Made by a program: the position numbers and the translations under genes
Notes under the pieces: model-generated
Database searches by the model: none
What the model was told of the DNA's origin: nothing
Seen by the model: only the letters and a program-made list of their open reading frames with translations
In this document: piece after piece, positions 61,198 through 64,000 of the stretch
How the letters are laid out: each line of letters begins with the position of its first letter
How positions within the stretch are numbered: the first letter of the stretch is position 1
Assembly (NCBI RefSeq): GCF_000721495.1
Contig: NZ_JOHY01000036.1
Span: 25,862 to 89,861, forward strand
DNA: 64,000 bases
Direction: 5' to 3'
Origin: Streptomyces sp. NRRL F-5123
GTDB lineage: Bacteria; Actinomycetota; Actinomycetes; Streptomycetales; Streptomycetaceae

Positions 61198-62454
61198 ATG
61201 ACCGCGCCGCCCACGAGACGCTCCGCGATCGGCGCCCTCACCGGCGCCCTCGCCGGGCTGACCGCCTGCACCGGCGGCAGCGGGAGCGCGGCCCCCCGCC
61301 GGACCGCCACGGCCGACCCCGCCCTCCAGCAACTCCTCACCCGGCGCGCGACGGCGCTCCTGCACCGGGACCGGCAGGCCTTCCTCGCGGGCGCCGACCC
61401 GCGGGCGACCCGCTACTACGCCGCCCAGCGGCGGATGTTCGACGACATCGCGGAGGTCCCGCTCGCCGCCTGGTCCTACCGCCTCGTCCGCACGGGCGCC
61501 TTCCCGCTCCCGCCCACCGCCGACGCCGGCGGCACCGTGCGCACCGCCGCCGAGGTCGAGCTGAGCTACCGGCTGCGCGGCTACGACGCCCGGCCGGTCC
61601 TCTCCACCGAATACCTGACCTTCACCCGCCGCGCCGGGCACTGGTACGTCGCCGCGGACGACGACGGGGCCTCCGCGGGCAAGCGCACCGCCGTACAGCT
61701 GTGGGACCAGGGCAAGGTCACGGCCGTACGGGGGACGCACAGCCTCGTACTGGGCCTCGTCGACACCGCGACGCTGCGCGGCTACGCCGCCGACGCCGAC
61801 CGCGCGGTGCCGCAGGTGCAGCGGGCGTGGGGGAAGGCGGGCTGGCCCGGCAGCGTCGTCGTCGAGGCGCCCGGGACCCTTGACCAGCTCGGCGCGCTGC
61901 TCGCCGCCGACCCCGACGACTACCGCGGCATCGCCGCCGTCACCACGGGCGAGCTGGGCGGCAGCGCCGCCGCCCCGGCCGACCGGGTGCTCGTCAACCC
62001 CGCCGCCTTCGGCCGCCTCTCCGCCTTCGGCCGGCAGGTCGTGCTCACGCACGAGACGACCCACGTGGCGACCCGGCTCGCCACCACCTCCCACACCCCC
62101 CTGTGGCTCTCGGAGGGCTTCGCCGACTGGGCCGCCTACCGCGACTCCGGCCGCACGGCCCCGGAGATCGCCCCCGAACTCGCCCAGGACGTCACCGCGG
62201 GCCACATTCCCGCCGCCCTCCCCGCCAACGCCGACTTCCGCCCCACCGCGCCCGCCCTCCCGCAGGCGTACGAGGGCGGCTGGCTGGCCAACCGCCTGAT
62301 CGCGGACCAGTGGTCCCCGGCGACCCTGACAGCCGTCTACCGCGCGGCCGGCACGGGCACGCCCCTGGACGCGGTCCTCCAGGCGCACCTGCACCTGAGC
62401 CTGGCCGCCTTCACGGCGCGCTGGCGCACGTACGTCCGGCAGGAGCTGACGTGA
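61198..62454 (+). CDS. Lipoprotein with HExxH metalloprotease signature
   Basis: A 418-aa lipoprotein: signal MTAPPTRRSAIGALTGALAGLTAC with the lipobox Cys at about residue 24. The C-terminal half has LTHETTHVATRL (zinc HExxH, about 283) followed by PLWLSEGFADWAAY, where the Glu 25 residues later fits a gluzincin third ligand. The N-terminal half is an NTF2-like or beta-rich region of unknown role. TACGAT at 61186-61191 lies 6 nt before the ATG at 61198, so this is another leaderless gene. It follows the NlpC/P60 gene by 35 bp. Confidence 0.9.
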   Translation: MTAPPTRRSAIGALTGALAGLTACTGGSGSAAPRRTATADPALQQLLTRRATALLHRDRQAFLAGADPRATRYYAAQRRMFDDIAEVPLAAWSYRLVRTGAFPLPPTADAGGTVRTAAEVELSYRLRGYDARPVLSTEYLTFTRRAGHWYVAADDDGASAGKRTAVQLWDQGKVTAVRGTHSLVLGLVDTATLRGYAADADRAVPQVQRAWGKAGWPGSVVVEAPGTLDQLGALLAADPDDYRGIAAVTTGELGGSAAAPADRVLVNPAAFGRLSAFGRQVVLTHETTHVATRLATTSHTPLWLSEGFADWAAYRDSGRTAPEIAPELAQDVTAGHIPAALPANADFRPTAPALPQAYEGGWLANRLIADQWSPATLTAVYRAAGTGTPLDAVLQAHLHLSLAAFTARWRTYVRQELT

Positions 62455-62572
62455 GACGGGACTCCGCGACCGTGAGCCGAGGTGAGCGGGGGCTGCGCGG
62501 CGGTCTCCCCGGGCGGGAACGGAGCGCCCGGGGTCCCGCAACCGCCGGGCCGGGAAGCCGGGGGGACGCACG

Positions 62573-63715
62573 ATGAGCCGGCCGGAAGCCTCACCGGAAA
62601 ACCCCGCGGACGCGGACTTCACCCCCGAGCACATCGCCCGGGCCAGGGCGCTGCGCCAGGGCGTGTGGCCCGTCGCCCTCGCCGGCCGCGCCGCGAACCT
62701 CGCGCTGCTCCTCACCCTCGGCCTCACCCCCGCCGGGGCACACCTCGTCGCCGCGTTCGGCGGGGCCTGGGCCGGGCGCGTGGCGGGCGCCGCGCTCACA
62801 CTCGTCCTGCTGCCGCAGCTCCTCACCCTGCCCTTCGCCGCCCGCGGCCGCGTCGTACGGTCCCGCTTCGGCCTCGTCACCCAGAGCTGGCGCGGCTGGG
62901 CGGCGGACCAGCTCCGCGGCCTGCTCATCTCGCTGCCGCTCGTCGCCGGGGCGCTCTTCGCCGTGTACGCGCTCGCGGGCGTCACCCGCTGGTGGTGGGC
63001 CTGGGCCGCGCTCGGCGCCGCGGCCGTCACCGTCGCGCTCTCCTGGGCGGCCCCCGTGGTGTTCGAGCCGCTCTTCAACCGCTTCACGCCCATGCCCGCC
63101 GGGCCCCTGCGGGACGCGCTGCTCTCCCTCGCCGCACGTGACGGCGTCACCGTACGGGACGTGCTCGTCGCCGACGCGTCGCGCCGCACCACGGCGCTCA
63201 ACGCGTACGTCTCCGGCTTCGGCCGGACCCGGCGGATCGTCGCCTACGACACGCTCCTCTCCACCGCCGAGCCGCGCGAGGTCGAACTCGTCGTTGCCCA
63301 CGAACTCGGCCACGTCGTCCACCGCGACGTCCCCCGCGGCACCGCCCTCGGTGCCCTCGGGGCCGCGGCCGGCGTCTGCCTCCTCGCCCTCGCCGTGACC
63401 TGGTCCCCTCTCCTCACCGCCGCGGGCACCACCCACTTCGCCGACCCCCGCACCGCCTGGCTCCTCGCCGCCACCGCCGCGACCGGCGCCGCCCTCGCCG
63501 GCCCCTTCGGCTGTGCCCTCTCCCGCCGGGTGGAACGCCGCGCCGACCACCACGCGCTCGCCCTCACCGGCGACTCCGCCGGCTTCATCGCCATGCAGCG
63601 CCGCCTCACGGCGGTGAACGTCGCCGAACCCTCACCGCCGCGGGCCCTCCACCTCCTCTGGGGCACGCACCCCACCCCCGCCGCCCGCATCGCCGCGGCC
63701 CGCGCCACCCGCTGA
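62573..63715 (+). CDS. M48 family integral membrane metalloprotease (Ste24/HtpX type)
   Basis: A 380-aa membrane protease. Six or seven hydrophobic segments surround the catalytic HELGH (VVAHELGHVVHRD, about residue 246), with the third zinc ligand Glu in RRVERRADHHALALTG (about 324). The N-terminal helices (VWPVALAGRAANLALLLTLGL) and the NAYVSGFGRTRRIVAYDTLL strand match Ste24-like CAAX-prenyl endopeptidases. It probably degrades membrane proteins. ATG at 62573 with a GGGGGGA ribosome-binding site. Last complete gene of the window. Confidence 0.93.
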   Translation: MSRPEASPENPADADFTPEHIARARALRQGVWPVALAGRAANLALLLTLGLTPAGAHLVAAFGGAWAGRVAGAALTLVLLPQLLTLPFAARGRVVRSRFGLVTQSWRGWAADQLRGLLISLPLVAGALFAVYALAGVTRWWWAWAALGAAAVTVALSWAAPVVFEPLFNRFTPMPAGPLRDALLSLAARDGVTVRDVLVADASRRTTALNAYVSGFGRTRRIVAYDTLLSTAEPREVELVVAHELGHVVHRDVPRGTALGALGAAAGVCLLALAVTWSPLLTAAGTTHFADPRTAWLLAATAATGAALAGPFGCALSRRVERRADHHALALTGDSAGFIAMQRRLTAVNVAEPSPPRALHLLWGTHPTPAARIAAARATR

Positions 63716-64000
63716 CGGGTGTGGCTTGCGGCTCTCCCGCCGCGGGGGTTGCCCGCGCCTGCGGCGCGGGGTGTTTCCCCCCCCCGCCACTCGTGCGAGG
63801 AGGACATCGGCTGACGGTCTTCCCGTGGGGCCCATTCGCCGTCGGGGGCGCACCGCAGTCCCCGGGACATCACCCCACCGGCAGGCAGCCGCCAGCGCAA
63901 CGCACGAGCAGGGCGACGCTCCACCCCACCCACCCCCACCGACAGGCAGCCGCCCACGAGACGTCGGGGGACGGGCACGATCACCCCACCCACCCCCACC
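63716..64000. other. Window-end intergenic region with degenerate ~60-bp tandem repeats
   Basis: CACCCCACC recurs at 63871, 63922 and 63982, and the second and third copies read CACCCCACCCACCCCCACC. GGCAGGCAGCCGCC / GACAGGCAGCCGCC follows the first two. The block is a tandem array of roughly 51-60 bp units that continues past the window. I see no convincing gene; the minus-strand frame across it (to 63244) is a shadow of the M48 gene plus repeat. Confidence 0.5.

Noticed and set aside
63244..63999. Minus-strand gene at the right edge
   Set aside because: Its 3' part is antisense to the M48 protease and its 5' part is the tandem repeat; no ribosome-binding site.
1..64000. tRNA, rRNA, transposase, integrase or prophage genes
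   Set aside because: None recognised on either strand by reading; a tRNAscan or profile search was not possible.

Overview
The window is a very GC-rich chromosomal segment from a Streptomyces or a very close relative. The evidence is strong third-position GC bias, many GTG starts, apparent leaderless starts, a GlnR-type box at glnA, a PspA/PspAA pair, an actinobacterial bc1-aa3 respiratory cluster with a di-haem QcrC and 3-TM Rieske protein, and a SAM-IV riboswitch. From memory, the gene order from glnA to the NlpC/P60 pair follows the S. coelicolor core around SCO2198-SCO2135. That correspondence was not checked by alignment.

Left edge (1-3.1 kb): accessory-looking. A 5'-truncated, frameshifted protein carries a PD-(D/E)XK-like signature. 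An unrecognised 333-aa protein starts 19 bp downstream, and a small secreted protein follows. From 3.1 kb the core begins: glnA, an RDD membrane protein, a DUF4191 membrane protein, lipA-lipB, an HTH+TPR regulator, an FAD oxidoreductase, a TIGR01777 epimerase-like protein, DUF4240, a double GNAT protein, aceE, a FadR-type GntR regulator, a two-lipoyl E2 (sucB type), lpd and pepA (to about 25 kb). This groups lipoate synthesis and attachment with the E1, E2 and E3 subunits that use lipoate.

25-30 kb: lower-ligand cobalamin assembly on the minus strand (MBL-CobU fusion, CobT-like, a rhomboid-like membrane protein, CobS). 30-38 kb: an HtrA-type lipoprotein protease, a methyltransferase, DUF3043, PspA, PspAA, an orphan-looking histidine kinase, GNAT, and nadA divergent from an A-type Fe-S carrier. 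Three related palindromes lie between the last two. 38-42 kb: an anchored protein, a PfkB kinase and a cysteine desulfurase-TusA fusion.

42.7-52 kb: ctaC-ctaD-ctaF, an L,D-transpeptidase-like lipoprotein, a stand-alone receiver-like protein, then ctaE-qcrC-qcrA-qcrB. Four-base stop/start overlaps join ctaC/ctaD, ctaD/ctaF, qcrC/qcrA and qcrA/qcrB. 52-64 kb: a trpD homologue, a SAM-IV riboswitch with a six-codon ORF ahead of a class V aminotransferase, an AsnC-type ligand-binding protein coupled to a rhomboid protease, a zinc-ribbon protein, a NYN-domain protein with 20 tandem pentapeptides, two NlpC/P60 hydrolases, an HExxH lipoprotein and an M48 membrane protease.

Two non-coding themes stand out. 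A dispersed palindromic element occurs at eight sites, each just downstream of at least one gene and never in a divergent promoter gap. lipB carries an in-frame 105-bp insert bounded by an 11-bp direct repeat. No tRNA, rRNA, CRISPR array, transposase or phage gene was recognised.
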